From Tranzscheliella williamsii (Eukaryota; Basidiomycota; Ustilaginomycetes; Ustilaginales; Ustilaginaceae), in the NCBI GenBank assembly GCA_023212725.1, contig JALBYF010000009.1, positions 124,001 to 188,000 of the forward strand: a DNA stretch of 64,000 bases, given 5' to 3'. How positions within the stretch are numbered: the first letter of the stretch is position 1; each line of letters begins with the position of its first letter. The translations under genes and the position numbers were made by a program. Below are positions 21,801-31,555 of this stretch, piece by piece. The notes beneath the pieces were generated by a model that was given only the letters and a program-made list of their open reading frames with translations, had not been told where the DNA came from and searched no databases.

Positions 21801-22277
21801 GGGACTGCTAGCCAGCCGAGAGAGAGGCGGCCGTCTGCTCAACAGAAGAGCCAGTCCATGCTGCTGGACGGCTTCTACAATGGCCATGCGGCGCAGCCGC
21901 CAGCGCAGCCGTCGCAGCTGCAACACCAGCCGCCCATGCTGTCGATGATGATGGCGGCGCCGCCGGCGCCGGCGTCGAGTGGCAATGTCGTGTCGGCGCC
22001 GAGTTCGCCGATGCTGGGGGCGCAGGTCTTCGCGGGGCACTCGCACGCGTACTATCCGCACTACGCGTACGGCGGCTCGTCTCTGTACTGTTCGCAGCCG
22101 GTGCAGGCCTACTCGCAGTATGCGTACGCGCGGCCCGCGCACTCGCAGCCGCCGGACCGCGCTGCCTCGGCGTCTGGCTCGAGGGACGCCGGCGTGCAGA
22201 GCCAGCCAAGCTACAACGCCCCCTCGCCGCCGCCCCAGCAGTCGGCGCGCGAGAGAAGCCGCTCCGCACGCTCCTAG
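18867..22277 (+). CDS. CDC8: Thymidylate kinase with very long disordered N- and C-terminal extensions
   Basis: One uninterrupted frame of 1136 codons from the ATG at 18867. The kinase occupies residues about 345-540: KKRGYFVVVEGLDRAGKSTQ (P-loop), KFPERTTAIG, LLFSANRWE, VCDRYAFSGIAYS (DRY) and RGGYGEERYEK (LID). It makes dTDP from dTMP. Family members are normally about 210 residues, so more than 900 residues are extra. The first 340 are Ser/Pro/Thr-rich with basic patches near the start (KIFRRRSKILDAFKPSKK); the last 590 are low-complexity, Gln/Met/Ser/Pro-rich (MMNTQQSQVEMQEQYMRNYM) and Tyr-rich (SHAYYPHYAYGG). No other catalytic domain is visible. There is no stop or likely intron between the parts. 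Either this is a true fusion or the core gene captured regulatory tails. Confidence 0.88.
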   Translation: MTANRSESSLDSKIFRRRSKILDAFKPSKKVSTFEVIRKPPTRSTVSFQSSATADSPPQAADRLSNQLAQQSPATDPAPRRSLPGPRSTSASSQNEAWQPTEHADASNLRSQYPPSTTKTRRASNGVPVSLGRRISDTLAAPASNSSSRAQSPSTSPYPDASNGSFNLHAFRNVRSTSDVSKPEQSAHSRVQSVVSIDDFTTPREELPEPTYPLKEPAVSVQPQPSAINSADADVLQTQTSHSPSVSPIVKPASISAARFRQASRQRSESTTVPTLNSLNIATSIHSRSPSQDLAVMEAVLLQNSHRPVHPISVTDDSRKVAVSPPLPLQNPIDISSTDQVAPSAHKKRGYFVVVEGLDRAGKSTQVERLAEHLKAKAIKFPERTTAIGQMINSYLAQASDLDDQAIHLLFSANRWECVASIKKTLDEGRSVVCDRYAFSGIAYSVSKGLSYDWCRSPDVGLPLPDLTLFLDLDAETAAARGGYGEERYEKLEFQAKVREAFNKVAQDVKAHGGRWAIIDASKTLEQVTEEISQTVQRTTASIDRVAAPLGKLFVSDRPMYERAASSNDLLSPLSGHQLKRFSHSSLDSGKGVNPLNQARSSISPTNGQFPATRPSGSPLSYTEQLAAVRAAAAGTFSGLFGGSSSHLDQHAPSPPPQPPNDSPALTNLNRGQGFDSARVLANYPDDGSNKRRTLIDVIGDLEGHGNRPHQNRPASATASEIPLGSDPSGYGSPRLHAQQQNTDEIHRAGGRPAASPSLPLIQPDPQYPYAPGSALLGASPSEEERSDNPLSVPTASDQWRQNSGHTSSLQARASSPSSTMPPPLSPSSFSSSQGKPSLLPSMHSNSGPTANAMGPTTNAMGLGADYAAGYGNGTNYLSAQQLSMMNTQQSQVEMQEQYMRNYMAMMANPMMAQQAHYQMMLKQQQQLQGRAASTTGVTASGTGTRGNGAAGGVSMHANGGPPSAAFMQPRSKTPVPGGTASQPRERRPSAQQKSQSMLLDGFYNGHAAQPPAQPSQLQHQPPMLSMMMAAPPAPASSGNVVSAPSSPMLGAQVFAGHSHAYYPHYAYGGSSLYCSQPVQAYSQYAYARPAHSQPPDRAASASGSRDAGVQSQPSYNAPSPPPQQSARERSRSARS

Positions 22278-22521
22278 CCCCCGTTCGCCCGCCATCGACA
22301 CACCCCGCTCACGTACTGGGCCCCTCGCCACACTCCATCTCCGCCCTCCGCTCCGCCAGTTCGCCTTCTGATACCCGCATCTGTTCTCTCTCATTCTAAC
22401 TGCGAACATACAGCCCGCCGTTCCAAGTTTGATGCTCGTATTGGTCGTGGATGGACACGGGCCAGGTGGGTCTCGCATATGGCAGGGTGAGAAAGAGGAC
22501 AGGCGGAAGCGGCGTGTGCGG

Positions 22522-23255
22522 CTAGTCGAGCTTAGCCTCGCCGAGTTCTTCGATCGCGGCCTTGTTCTCCTTGGTGCCGGAGGCGGAGACAATGCTGAGA
22601 AAGGTGTTCCAGAAGATCGAGACGACGTTGCTGTAGGTTGTGGCGACGGAGTGGGATCGACTGTGTCAGCACGCGGCACGGGATGCGGGGTACTGGCGCG
22701 GGACTTACACGAAGAGGAGGCGCTGGTGTGGCGGGACGACGGCCATGTTGAGCGACTGGACGGGGATCCAGAGGCACCACGCCGTCTTGACGGTGGGCCA
22801 CCAGTTCTGATCGGGGGGGGAGTAGGAAGGAAGGATGTTAGCGTGCGGCGTGAGGTGGAGGGGGGGGGGGGGGGTTAGCGTACCTGTTGGATCTTGCGGC
22901 GGGCGTCGGCGGGGGAGCCGCCGGCGAGGAGGGTGGTTGCGCCGAAGAAGAGCGCAGTGAGGGCGGGGCCGGCGAGCGCCTGGTCGAGGGCGACCTTGGC
23001 GGCGATGTTGGCGTACCTGTTGCGCAGACGGACGCGCTCCAGCACCCGCCCGAACCAGACCGCCGCAATCGGCGAGAAGACACACCCCCCATACACCGCC
23101 AGCCTCACCGTCCGCCCCGCATCATGCCCCACCCCCCTCCGCTCCACCACCTGCTGCGCAATCACATCCCCCGTCGCAAACAGCACCCCCCCCGTCATGC
23201 ACTGCCGCGGAAACGTCGCCGACGTCGCCGCAACAAACCGTGTAAACCCCGACAT
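22522..23255 (-). CDS. SYM1: Mpv17/PMP22-family membrane protein (SYM1-like)
   Basis: Three exons: 23255-22884, 22806-22709 and 22630-22522; introns 22807-22883 (77 nt) and 22631-22708 (78 nt). The product is 192 residues from the ATG at 23255. The start reads MSGFTRFVAATSATFPRQCM and leads into TGGVLFATGDVIAQQ, the middle joins IQQ to NWWPTVKTAWCLWIPVQSLNM, and the last join gives RLLFVNVVSIFWNTFLSI; all are signatures of the family. Members sit in the inner mitochondrial or peroxisomal membrane and form or support channels; yeast Sym1 is needed for growth on ethanol in heat. Intron 1 contains a run of 15 C on the sense strand right after the CTAAC string. Confidence 0.9.
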
Positions 23256-24264
23256 CGCCACCGGCGCAGCTACTGCCTCCGCTGTTGTACTTCGATGCGG
23301 GTAGCTAGTGGCCTTGCGCGCTTCTCTTGCGGCGATGGCTGTGCGGCGTTGTAGTGATGGTGGTGGGTGCAAGCGAAGAAGAGGCAAGGACGAGGCCAAT
23401 CCCCACGCGGACCGGACACTTTCCAACACCGCACACAGAATTCTTCCCATAAATACTGCAATCCCGCTCAAACTTGGACTCTACTTGGCCGAGAAGCATC
23501 ACCGATGACGTCGGCGTCTGCATGGCGAGCTGGACAACCGGGCGTAGTCTCCTCGTGGCCGTGCTCGCGCGTGCTTTCACCCCATACCACCTCACGGGGC
23601 TAGGAAGCACGGAGGGACGGACTGACGATTGATGCCGGCGCCAGCTAGGATACATAACGGGCGTCTTCTGCACGCGATTTTCGGCTTAGCGCAGCGACAG
23701 TGTTTCGGGGACGAGTGCGATCGCAGACGGCGAGCCATATGTGGCGGTGTCTGATCACGAACGAGGTACGCGTACATGCGGACGATCCACTCACCATCTC
23801 AGACGTCGGCGATGGGCAGCCTCGCGCCGGTCAGCCGAGCGTCTACCGCGACAGCCAGCGGCGAGGCATAACGCGCTGTGCTGGACTTGTGCCCGCAGAG
23901 CGGCGTGGTGGCTGGTACGAAGAATCAGTCGTCTCACAAACGAGGATCCGACCCCAGCGGACGCACCTTGAGCATGACAGCTTGGCAAGACAGGCTATGC
24001 TGGCCCGCGAGTCGGGGTTCAGCTGTAGTGGATCGCCCGTGGCGAGCCGTTTCGCTGTTGCGAACAGGAAGAATCAAGTGATTAATCATACAGCGCACGA
24101 GTCAAGATGCCTTTGCTCTTGGGACACCGCTTGGCAACTCAGCTGTTCTTCGCGGGCAATAAGGCAGGCGGGACCATGGGCTACTGCTTTCGCATCGACT
24201 GCTTTCGCATCGGATCCGTAGGAGCCTGCCGGCGCGTGCGTGGTGTTCCATCAGAGGTTCGCAC
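23256..24264. other. Intergenic region, 1.0 kb
   Basis: No supported gene. A plus-strand frame at 23700-24221 has no recognisable content. A 15-bp near-tandem copy (CTGCTTTCGCATCG twice) lies near 24185-24213. Confidence 0.5.
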
Positions 24265-26356
24265 CTAGACTCGCAATCCCTCTGTCGCCGCCAAAGAGTC
24301 GATGAGAACCATGCGCCAGAGCTTGTCTACAAAGGCCTCGGCGTCATCGGCGAGCACCTATAGAAGGGATGGAAAAGGACATCAAAGTTAGGCAAGGTGA
24401 GTAAATCGCATTGCTGACACACCTCGGAACGACGTCGCCACGTACCGGTTCGACCGCTTCCACAATCTCTTGAGCGGGCCGGTGGCCTTGGAGACATTCG
24501 AGAATGACCGTCACAAGCTCTTCCACCTTCTCGCCCAAGCTGTCCTCGATTTCAGCGTCGGCCCAGGATCGATACTTGGTTTGGATGAGTGGCTCATCAA
24601 TCCATTCCCACTTCGGCTGCTGTGCAAAGAGCAAATTTGTATCTTCTGGCAGGCTGCTGCTGATCTTTGCCAGCTTGGCGGCGCGTTCTTCCTCTGAAGT
24701 ATCCGAGCCAAGCTGGATCTGCTTGATCCGACTTGCCCGTTTGCCAGGATCGTCTTCGTCCGGCTCGCCAAAGAGGCCATTGACCACTTTGGTACCGAGC
24801 ACCGCGCCTGGACCGCCGGAGCCGTTGACCGCGTTCGCTGCGGCCGTTTGTCCGTCTGCGGTAGCAACAGAAGACTGTACCTTGCCAGCGCCAAAATGGA
24901 GCTTGATCGGTGCGAGCGATCCGCCTTCGGACGGCACCAGGACGCCAGATGCTCTCTGCTGCTCGGCCAACTTGGCCATCTCGGCAGCTTGCTGCGCTAG
25001 GAACTTCTCGGATTCCTCTTTGGCACGCGCCTCCTCTTCGGCTTCAGCGATGCGGTCTCGCTCATCCGCCTCCTCCTCACGCCTTCTGGCCGTGAGCCTG
25101 AACGAGCGCCATCGATTACGATCGGTATAGAAGAGCTCTCTCTTGCTTGCGGTCTCGTCGCGCCAGTCTTCCCACTTACGAAGCAGGGAGATGGCATCCC
25201 TCTCTGATCTGTCGCGATCAGCCTGTTCCCTCTCCGCTTCTTTCTCCCAATGCGCGAGTCGTTGCCTCTCGCGCACAGTATACTGGCGTTCAGCCTCAGC
25301 GGCAGAAGCGCGCGCAGCAGCTTTGCGACGTTCTCGTCGTTCCTGCTCCTTGATTTCGTCCATCTCTTCTGGTTCTCGAGCCACCTCCGCTTCGGCATCG
25401 AGGGATGCTGGTTCGAAGTTGACGGGCCGTCTGTAGCTCTGTGGATCCTTAGTGTCTTTGCCGGTTTTCGAGGATGTTTGTAGACCCGCTCGCCTGTTGC
25501 GTTCGACTTCTCTCTGTCTCTCGTAATCGGCTTCCCGCCTACGTGTCTCTGCATCTCTGACTGCTGCTGCCTGGCGGAACTGTTCGATCTCGGAGAGCAC
25601 GGTGCCGCGATGTTCCTCGGGCACCTCATCGGCAGGCAAGTCTTTCAAGTGATCCGGGACTACGTAGCCGGGATTGGAAGGATCCGCTTCGATGACTGCG
25701 TGCGGATCTGACATTTGGCGGATGAGATCGGTGACAACCGTCGTGGCATGCTCTTCGTTCTTGCTGTCGTCGGCGGTGGAGATTCGTGTCTGCTCGTACT
25801 GCTCTAAGAATCGCTTGGTCTTTTCATCAGCTTTTACAAGCAGCTTTTTGGACGGCGATGACGCGTCGGCGCCCATGGCAGGCAACTCCCTCCCATGCAA
25901 AACCTGAATGGCTCTGAGCACCGAATCGGGATCTGCATACTCGGCAAACCCAAAGGCCTTGGAGGCACGCTTAAGCGATCTGAGATGGCCACAAGCCTCC
26001 AGAAGTCGGGTGAGCCAAGAGTCTGAGATGCCGGCGGAGATACTGCCAACAAAAAGGGTAGTGGCCAGTTCGGGCCCCGGCGAATCGGTCGAGCCAGAAG
26101 CGATCGGCGCAGCGCCATAAGGCGAGCTAGCGGAGGGGCCAGCCGGGCTCATCGGCTCGAACTGCGCTCCGGAATGCGTCCGAAAGTGAGGGCTGCCGTA
26201 CCCAGACGGCGAAGGTGCTGGATGGTCGCCATGAGGCGGTCCATAGCCGGAGGGAGCGCCACTGCCAATGCCTCCCCTCGGAGGTCTGTGCGGAAGCGGC
26301 GCCATGTTTGGGTTTTGCGAGCCCTGCCAATTTGCACCATACCCTCGACGGGACAT
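24265..26356 (-). CDS. RBM25/Snu71-type U1 snRNP-associated splicing factor
   Basis: Two exons: 26356-24446 and 24357-24265, with an 88-nt intron (GTACGT donor, CTATAG acceptor). The product is 667 residues from the ATG at 26356 (MSRRGYGANW). An RRM lies near residues 99-185 (TTLFVGSISAGISDSWLTRLLEACG, KAFGFAEYADPDSVLRAI). A long Arg/Glu-rich coiled-coil region follows (about 270-450), and a C-terminal PWI domain completes it. The PWI domain is only whole after splicing: EIVEAVEP joins VLADDAEAFVDKLWRMVLIDSL. This order (RRM, RE-rich, PWI) is that of RBM25 and its yeast counterpart Snu71, which help select 5' splice sites. If the intron is kept, the PWI end is replaced by 33 unrelated residues. 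Confidence 0.88.
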
Positions 26357-27202
26357 CTTGAAGCCTGGACACAGGAGCAATCTCGCCGATACGAGTCTAT
26401 GGGAGTGAGTACCTCGAGTACCCAATTGATGGAGGGAGTGAGTACCTATGGGATGGAGGGAGCGTTGCAGCGGGATGGATAGCCTACAGCAAGTGAATAT
26501 GCAAGCGCCAAAGGCAAAATCTAGAATTCTGACTGCTTTACGGAAGTCGGCCAAGAAATGCGAAGGTGAGTTCGGATCCGAAGGGCGATATTGATCTGGC
26601 CTTTGGGACAGCGTGGAAGGCCAGAGCCAGTAATGTAGTTTCATAATCTACACTTGCTCACTGTATGTTTCAAGAAGGAAAAGCGGAGTCGAGCTGCGCG
26701 TTCTTTCCTCTTGGCCAGTGCGTCTGACACGGCGCCAATTCAAATAAACCCACAACAGGTCGCGTCCGTTGGTAATGGAATGGCAGCGACAGAAATACAA
26801 AAGCTTGGGTCCGTATCTGAGGACTTTCGAATCAATCCTTTGTCTGAGACTACGTACTGATTGCATTTACAATACTACTATTCTACGCAGAGCTACAGCA
26901 GACGGTTACTTCATTCTAACAGCAAGGCCCATTCCTCAGACCAACCCAACGTGGCGAGGGGATCGTTCGCCTGCCCTTCTTGTTCCTTTCGATCCTACCC
27001 TATCCTTTCGCTCTCTACTCCAGACGCCCACCAGAACGGAGCTCGAGGCGACGTGACAAACCTGAGCTTTGCATCCACTTCTTGCGTCGTCGCAAACTGG
27101 CTCTGGTACGCAGCTGCTGTGGCGCTTGGCGTAAGCACGACATCGTCACCGATCCTCCTTCTCGCATCTTGACTGAGAGCCGATCGACGTCGCAGCACGA
27201 GA
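26357..27202. other. Divergent intergenic region between RBM25-like gene and SEC24
   Basis: No gene seen. A 14-bp direct repeat, GGGAGTGAGTACCT, occurs at 26401-26414 and 26434-26447, within 100 nt upstream of the RBM25-like start. Confidence 0.55.
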
Positions 27203-30151
27203 ATGTCTCAGCCCCCTCCTGTCGCCTTGCCGCCCGGCTGGGCCGCCCAATGGGATCCAAATGCAGGTCGTCAGGTGTTTGTCGAGACGGCTACCGGCCG
27301 TACCAGCTGGCAGCTTCCAGCGGCTGGTGCAGCAGCGCCCCAAGCGCGACCGACACATCCACAGGGCCAAGCACGCATGTCCATGCCGCAGATGCAACCG
27401 CCTCCAGGCATGCGTGGACCCTCGTTGAGCCCTATACCGTCTCATGGCCCTGGTGCACCCGTTAGCCCGCCCGCTGGTGCCGGGCCCCCTCCTGCTTCTA
27501 TTGGCCCTGGCGCAAGCCGAAGGAGGGCTTATCCCACCGCCCATTTAGCTGCCAGCAGTGTCAGCTATGGATCGGGCTACGACGTGGCTCCTGGTGCTGC
27601 TGGCTATGCGGCTCCTCAAGATTCCAGTGCTCCCAGCCAGCTCTTCACTCCCGGAGCCGCTGAACCCGTTCATGGCGCCTATGGCGGAGCACCTGCGCCC
27701 GGCCCAGCTCCTGGCATGACGCAGAACGGCCCTGCTGCTCTTCCTAACGCTGGCTACCCCGGCCAGAGCGTCGCTGGGCTAGCCAACCAATTCCAAGGCA
27801 TGGGCATGGGAGGTGCGGGTGGGATGGGACAGAAACTCACCAGCTTGCAGACTGTCAATGTCAGTGGCACTCAGCCCAACGTCAATGATCTTGAACGACC
27901 TCCGCCCGAGATTCGCTTGCCTCCCAACGCCTGCGTCTCTACCAACCCCAAGGCGAACGCCGATCCTTCTTACCAACGCTGCACGCTCAACGCTATCCCG
28001 ACCACCTCTTCGTTGCTGACAAAGTCCAAGATTCCGCTGGGTTTGATTCTGTCTCCCTACCGATCGGTGCGCGAAGCCGACGGCGATGAACCTGTACCCG
28101 TCGTTTCGGATACCGTGATTGCGCGATGTCGTCGATGCCGAACCTACATCAACCCCTATGTCACTTTCATCGAGAACGGCAACCGCTGGAAGTGTTGCAT
28201 GTGCAACATTAGCAACGAAGTTCCACAGCTCTTTGACTGGGATTCAGAAAACAACCAGCCGGCGGATCGCTGGCAACGAGCTGAGCTGAATCACAGCGTC
28301 GTCGAGTTCATCGCTCCGCGCGAATACATGGTGCGGCCTCCACAGCCTCCTGTTTACACTTTTCTGATCGATGTCAGCTACCAGGCGATCCACAGTGGCA
28401 TGGTGGCTACTGCGGCGCGGACGATTCTGGAAACGCTGGATCGGCTACCCAACCAGGACAGCCGGGCCAAGATCTGCATCATCGGCGTTGACACCAGTCT
28501 GCACTTCTTCAGCGTCTCGCCGGAGAGCACCGAGCCGGAGATGTTGGTGGTTAGCGATCTTGACGACGTCTTCCTGCCCAAGCCGAACGATCTTCTGGTC
28601 AATCTGACCGAGTGCAGGGCCGGGATCGAGTCGCTTTTGCAGAGGCTGGGCGACATGTACAAAGACTCTCTTGTCACTGGATCGGCCTTGGGTGCTGGTC
28701 TCCAGGCTGCCTACAAGCTGATTTCGCCCATCGGAGGCAAGATCATTGTCCTCACTGCATCGCTGCCTAGCATTGGGCCAGGTGCGCTGAAAAACCGAGA
28801 GGATGCCAAGTTGCTCGGAACGTCGAAAGAGAGCACGCTTCTCAGTGCTGCCTCGTCGTTCTACAAAACCTTCCCGATCGACTGCTCGCGATCTCAGGTG
28901 TCGGTAGACATGTTTCTGTTTGCACCCACCTACACTGACGTCGCTACGCTGTCGTGCCTGCCGCGCTACACTGGTGGGCAGACGTTTTTCTACCCTGCCT
29001 TTCACGCTGGGCGATCGGAAGATGCGGTCAAGTTCTCGCACGAGTTTGCCGAAGTGCTGGCCAGCCCGATCAGCTACGAAGCGGTTCTGCGTCTGCGGGC
29101 GACCAAAGGCATCCGCGCCACTGCCTTCCACGGCAACTTTTTTGTCCGCTCGACCGACCTTCTTGCGTTGCCCTCGGTTCCTTTGGACCAGAACTACGCG
29201 ATTGAGTGTGAGATCGAGGAGACCATCACCGCGCCCTTTGTCGTCTTCCAGTCGGTTGTTTTGCACAGCACGAGCTCTGGCGAACGGCGTATCCGCGTCG
29301 TCAATCTTGCTCTGCCTACGACGAGCTCCATGTCGGAGGTCTATGCCAACGCTGACCAAGTGGCTATCGCGACGCTGCTGGCGGACAAGGCGGTGGAGCG
29401 ATCGATCCACTCGAGGCTGGAGGATGCGCGTGACGCCCTGTTCAACAAGCTTGTGGATATCTTTAGCACGTACAAGTCGACGATGACGTCGGCTGGGTCG
29501 GGAGCGAGCCCGCAGCTGGCCATTGCACAGAACATGGCGTTGCTTCCGCTGCTGGTGCTGGCGCTGCTCAAGCACGTCGGTATCCGACAGTCTGCCTCGA
29601 TCCCGTCGGATCTGCGTGCCTATGCACAGGCTTTGCTGACGACGATGCCGGCGCAGCTGCTGATTCCCTACCTGCATCCCAACTTCTACTGCCTGCACAA
29701 CATGCCGCCCGAGGCCGGCACGGTGGCCGAGACCGGTGGTGCTGTGATCCTGCCGTCGAAGCTCAACCTGACGTCGGAGAAGTTCGAGCGGCATGGACTC
29801 TACCTGATCGAAGACGGGCAGAATCTCTTCCTCTGGGTCGGACGCGAGGCGGTGCCGCAGCTGTGCATGGACGTGTTTGATGCGGCCAACTACGGTGCGC
29901 TGCGCGGCGGCAAGACAACGCTGCCCAAGCTGGACAACAGCATGAACCAGCGGGTCAATGCGATCGTCAACCGGATCCGAGACAGCAGGAGAGGACCCTA
30001 CCGAGCACACCTGTACATTGTCAAGGAAGACGGCGAGCCGAGCCTGCGGCTGTGGGCGCTCAGCCTGTTGATCGAAGACCGCTTCGAGCAGACGCCGAGC
30101 TACATGCAGTTCATTGGCCAGCTGCGAGACAAGGTCAACGGCGGATCGTAA
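27203..30151 (+). CDS. SEC24: COPII coat subunit Sec24 with N-terminal WW domain
   Basis: Single exon, 982 residues, ATG at 27203. Sec24 binds cargo and Sec23 in the COPII coat at ER exit sites. Visible parts: zinc finger CRRC...CCMC near residues 310-340; trunk domain from [19 protein letters not shown]; beta-sandwich; helical part; and a C-terminal gelsolin-like domain ([18 protein letters not shown]). Residues 9-41 read [18 protein letters not shown] then TGRTSWQLP, which matches a WW domain: Pro, two Trp 23 residues apart, and a final Pro. A Pro/Gly/Ala-rich linker joins it to the core. Typical Sec24 proteins have a disordered Pro-rich N-terminus but not a WW domain; this could bind proline-rich partners such as Sec31. 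Confidence 0.93.
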   Translation: MSQPPPVALPPGWAAQWDPNAGRQVFVETATGRTSWQLPAAGAAAPQARPTHPQGQARMSMPQMQPPPGMRGPSLSPIPSHGPGAPVSPPAGAGPPPASIGPGASRRRAYPTAHLAASSVSYGSGYDVAPGAAGYAAPQDSSAPSQLFTPGAAEPVHGAYGGAPAPGPAPGMTQNGPAALPNAGYPGQSVAGLANQFQGMGMGGAGGMGQKLTSLQTVNVSGTQPNVNDLERPPPEIRLPPNACVSTNPKANADPSYQRCTLNAIPTTSSLLTKSKIPLGLILSPYRSVREADGDEPVPVVSDTVIARCRRCRTYINPYVTFIENGNRWKCCMCNISNEVPQLFDWDSENNQPADRWQRAELNHSVVEFIAPREYMVRPPQPPVYTFLIDVSYQAIHSGMVATAARTILETLDRLPNQDSRAKICIIGVDTSLHFFSVSPESTEPEMLVVSDLDDVFLPKPNDLLVNLTECRAGIESLLQRLGDMYKDSLVTGSALGAGLQAAYKLISPIGGKIIVLTASLPSIGPGALKNREDAKLLGTSKESTLLSAASSFYKTFPIDCSRSQVSVDMFLFAPTYTDVATLSCLPRYTGGQTFFYPAFHAGRSEDAVKFSHEFAEVLASPISYEAVLRLRATKGIRATAFHGNFFVRSTDLLALPSVPLDQNYAIECEIEETITAPFVVFQSVVLHSTSSGERRIRVVNLALPTTSSMSEVYANADQVAIATLLADKAVERSIHSRLEDARDALFNKLVDIFSTYKSTMTSAGSGASPQLAIAQNMALLPLLVLALLKHVGIRQSASIPSDLRAYAQALLTTMPAQLLIPYLHPNFYCLHNMPPEAGTVAETGGAVILPSKLNLTSEKFERHGLYLIEDGQNLFLWVGREAVPQLCMDVFDAANYGALRGGKTTLPKLDNSMNQRVNAIVNRIRDSRRGPYRAHLYIVKEDGEPSLRLWALSLLIEDRFEQTPSYMQFIGQLRDKVNGGS

Positions 30152-30224
30152 GCGGTCGCCCCGAGTGGCTCTCCCCACTCCTTCACGCCTTTCCCCCGCC
30201 CTGCTACTGCGCCTGTCTCTGCAC

Positions 30225-30258
30225 CCAGCAGCCAGCAGCCAGCAGCCAGCAGCCAGCA
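30225..30258. repeat. 7-bp tandem repeat in SEC24 3' region
   Basis: Unit CCAGCAG, nearly five copies, about 75 nt after the SEC24 stop, so it is likely inside the 3' UTR. Confidence 0.9.
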
Positions 30259-30380
30259 CGCCGTGGCTGCCGTTGTGATGCCCTGTCAATGTAGATAGTG
30301 GACGGTGCATTTCTGGTTTCATCTACCTCGTCGTATACTGTGCGTGCGAAAAGGCGTGTTGGCTGGGGGTGCCAGCAGCT

Positions 30381-30424
30381 TGGATTTGGATTTGGATTTG
30401 GATTTGGAATTGGAATTTGGATTG
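30381..30424. repeat. 6-bp tandem repeat (TGGATT)
   Basis: About four exact TGGATT units followed by degenerate TGGAAT-like units. Confidence 0.9.
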
Positions 30425-30846
30425 TTTCCTCTGCGCGCGCGCGTTGCAGTGACAGTGGCAGGGTGAGTGTTAGGGAGTGTTGGTTGGCATGCGTCGAGCG
30501 CGTCAGGCTTTGGCTATGCGGCGTGGATTTGGCGGTCTTTGTTGCGGGCGATCGTGGATGGGATTGCGTTGGCAGTCGAATGGGATTCGCATTTTGCAAT
30601 CCAGCTCGGTGCACCTTCCACGTCTACTCTCACTGCACGCTCACTGATCTCGGTGTCTGTCGTCTCCGTTATCTTGCCATCCTGTCAGCTTGTTGCGTTC
30701 ACGCGCCTCTGCGATACGCTTTTGCGCCTTTGCTGCTGCCAAGGTACTGCTCGCGTGTGCGGTGCTAGCGCCGACGGAGCGGGACTAGGTGACGAGCGAG
30801 CCGAGAGCCGAGGGGGTTTGCCACGGAGCGGCCATTGACGCGCGCC

Positions 30847-31403
30847 ATGTCGCAAGCTGGCGCGAACGAGCAGGCGGCGGCCGAGCCGGTGGAGAGCGCC
30901 GCCGATGAGCCGACGTATGAAGACTATGTGGCCCGGTGCGTATCCGCGTGCGCCGTGCTGCACAACCGCTGCTGACCCCCCCCCCCCCGCCCGCACAGCA
31001 TCCACTACAGCCACAAGTACAACGACGACCAGTGGGAGTACCGGTACGTACCATCCCCGCGCCCCCATCCCGCCCTCCGCTAACCCCCAAGCTCCCCCCC
31101 CCGCAGCCACGTAATCCTCCCCCGCCCCATGCTCAAAATGCTCCCCAAGACCTACTTCGACCCCGCCGAACCCGGCGTGCTCCGCATCCTCCGCCCAGAA
31201 GAGTGGCGCAACATCGGCATCACCCAGAGCAAGGGCTGGGAGCACTACGAGGTGCACGCCCCCGAGCCCCACATCCTCCTCTTCCGCCGCGAAAAGGACT
31301 ACCAGCTCAAGGTAAGCCCACCCCCCCATCCCACTCCCGACCCGGTCGCCCCGCTGACCCCGCTCCGCTTCCCCAGTACGGCCCCAACGGCGAGCCCCAG
31401 TAG
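30847..31403 (+). CDS. CKS1: Cyclin-dependent kinase regulatory subunit (Cks1/Suc1)
   Basis: Four exons: 30847-30935, 30999-31043, 31107-31311 and 31377-31403. The introns are 63, 63 and 65 nt, each with a GT donor and CAG acceptor. Joined, they give 121 residues. The core reads [20 protein letters not shown], then [38 protein letters not shown]: the phosphate-binding and beta-hinge (HAPEPH) motifs of Cks proteins. It binds Cdk1 and promotes multisite phosphorylation. No single frame covers it, so it is easy to miss. The second exon is only 45 nt. All introns carry runs of C (13, 9 and 7). The last exon adds the short tail YGPNGEPQ. Confidence 0.95.
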
Positions 31404-31555
31404 CCCCACACCTGTACTATCGCACACCGAGAATCCAATGCGCCATCGCACACCGAGAATCCAAAGCGCGCCCGGGGCGCAGAGGCTGTGCGGCGCTACA
31501 AGTACACGTCCGCGGCGGCGGGCAGGAGGCGCGCGGAGAAGGAGGGGCGAGAGGG

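Larger units (their letters stand above)
30152..30846. other. Intergenic region with two simple-repeat tracts
   Basis: It lies between SEC24 and CKS1. Long frames here are created by the repeats and show no conserved content. Confidence 0.6.

Noticed and set aside
23700..24221. 173-codon plus-strand frame between SYM1 and the RBM25-like gene
   Set aside because: No recognisable motif, signal peptide or splice support.
28445..30322. 625-codon frame antisense to SEC24
   Set aside because: A shadow of the Sec24 codon pattern: it covers the conserved Sec24 sequence and has no family content of its own.
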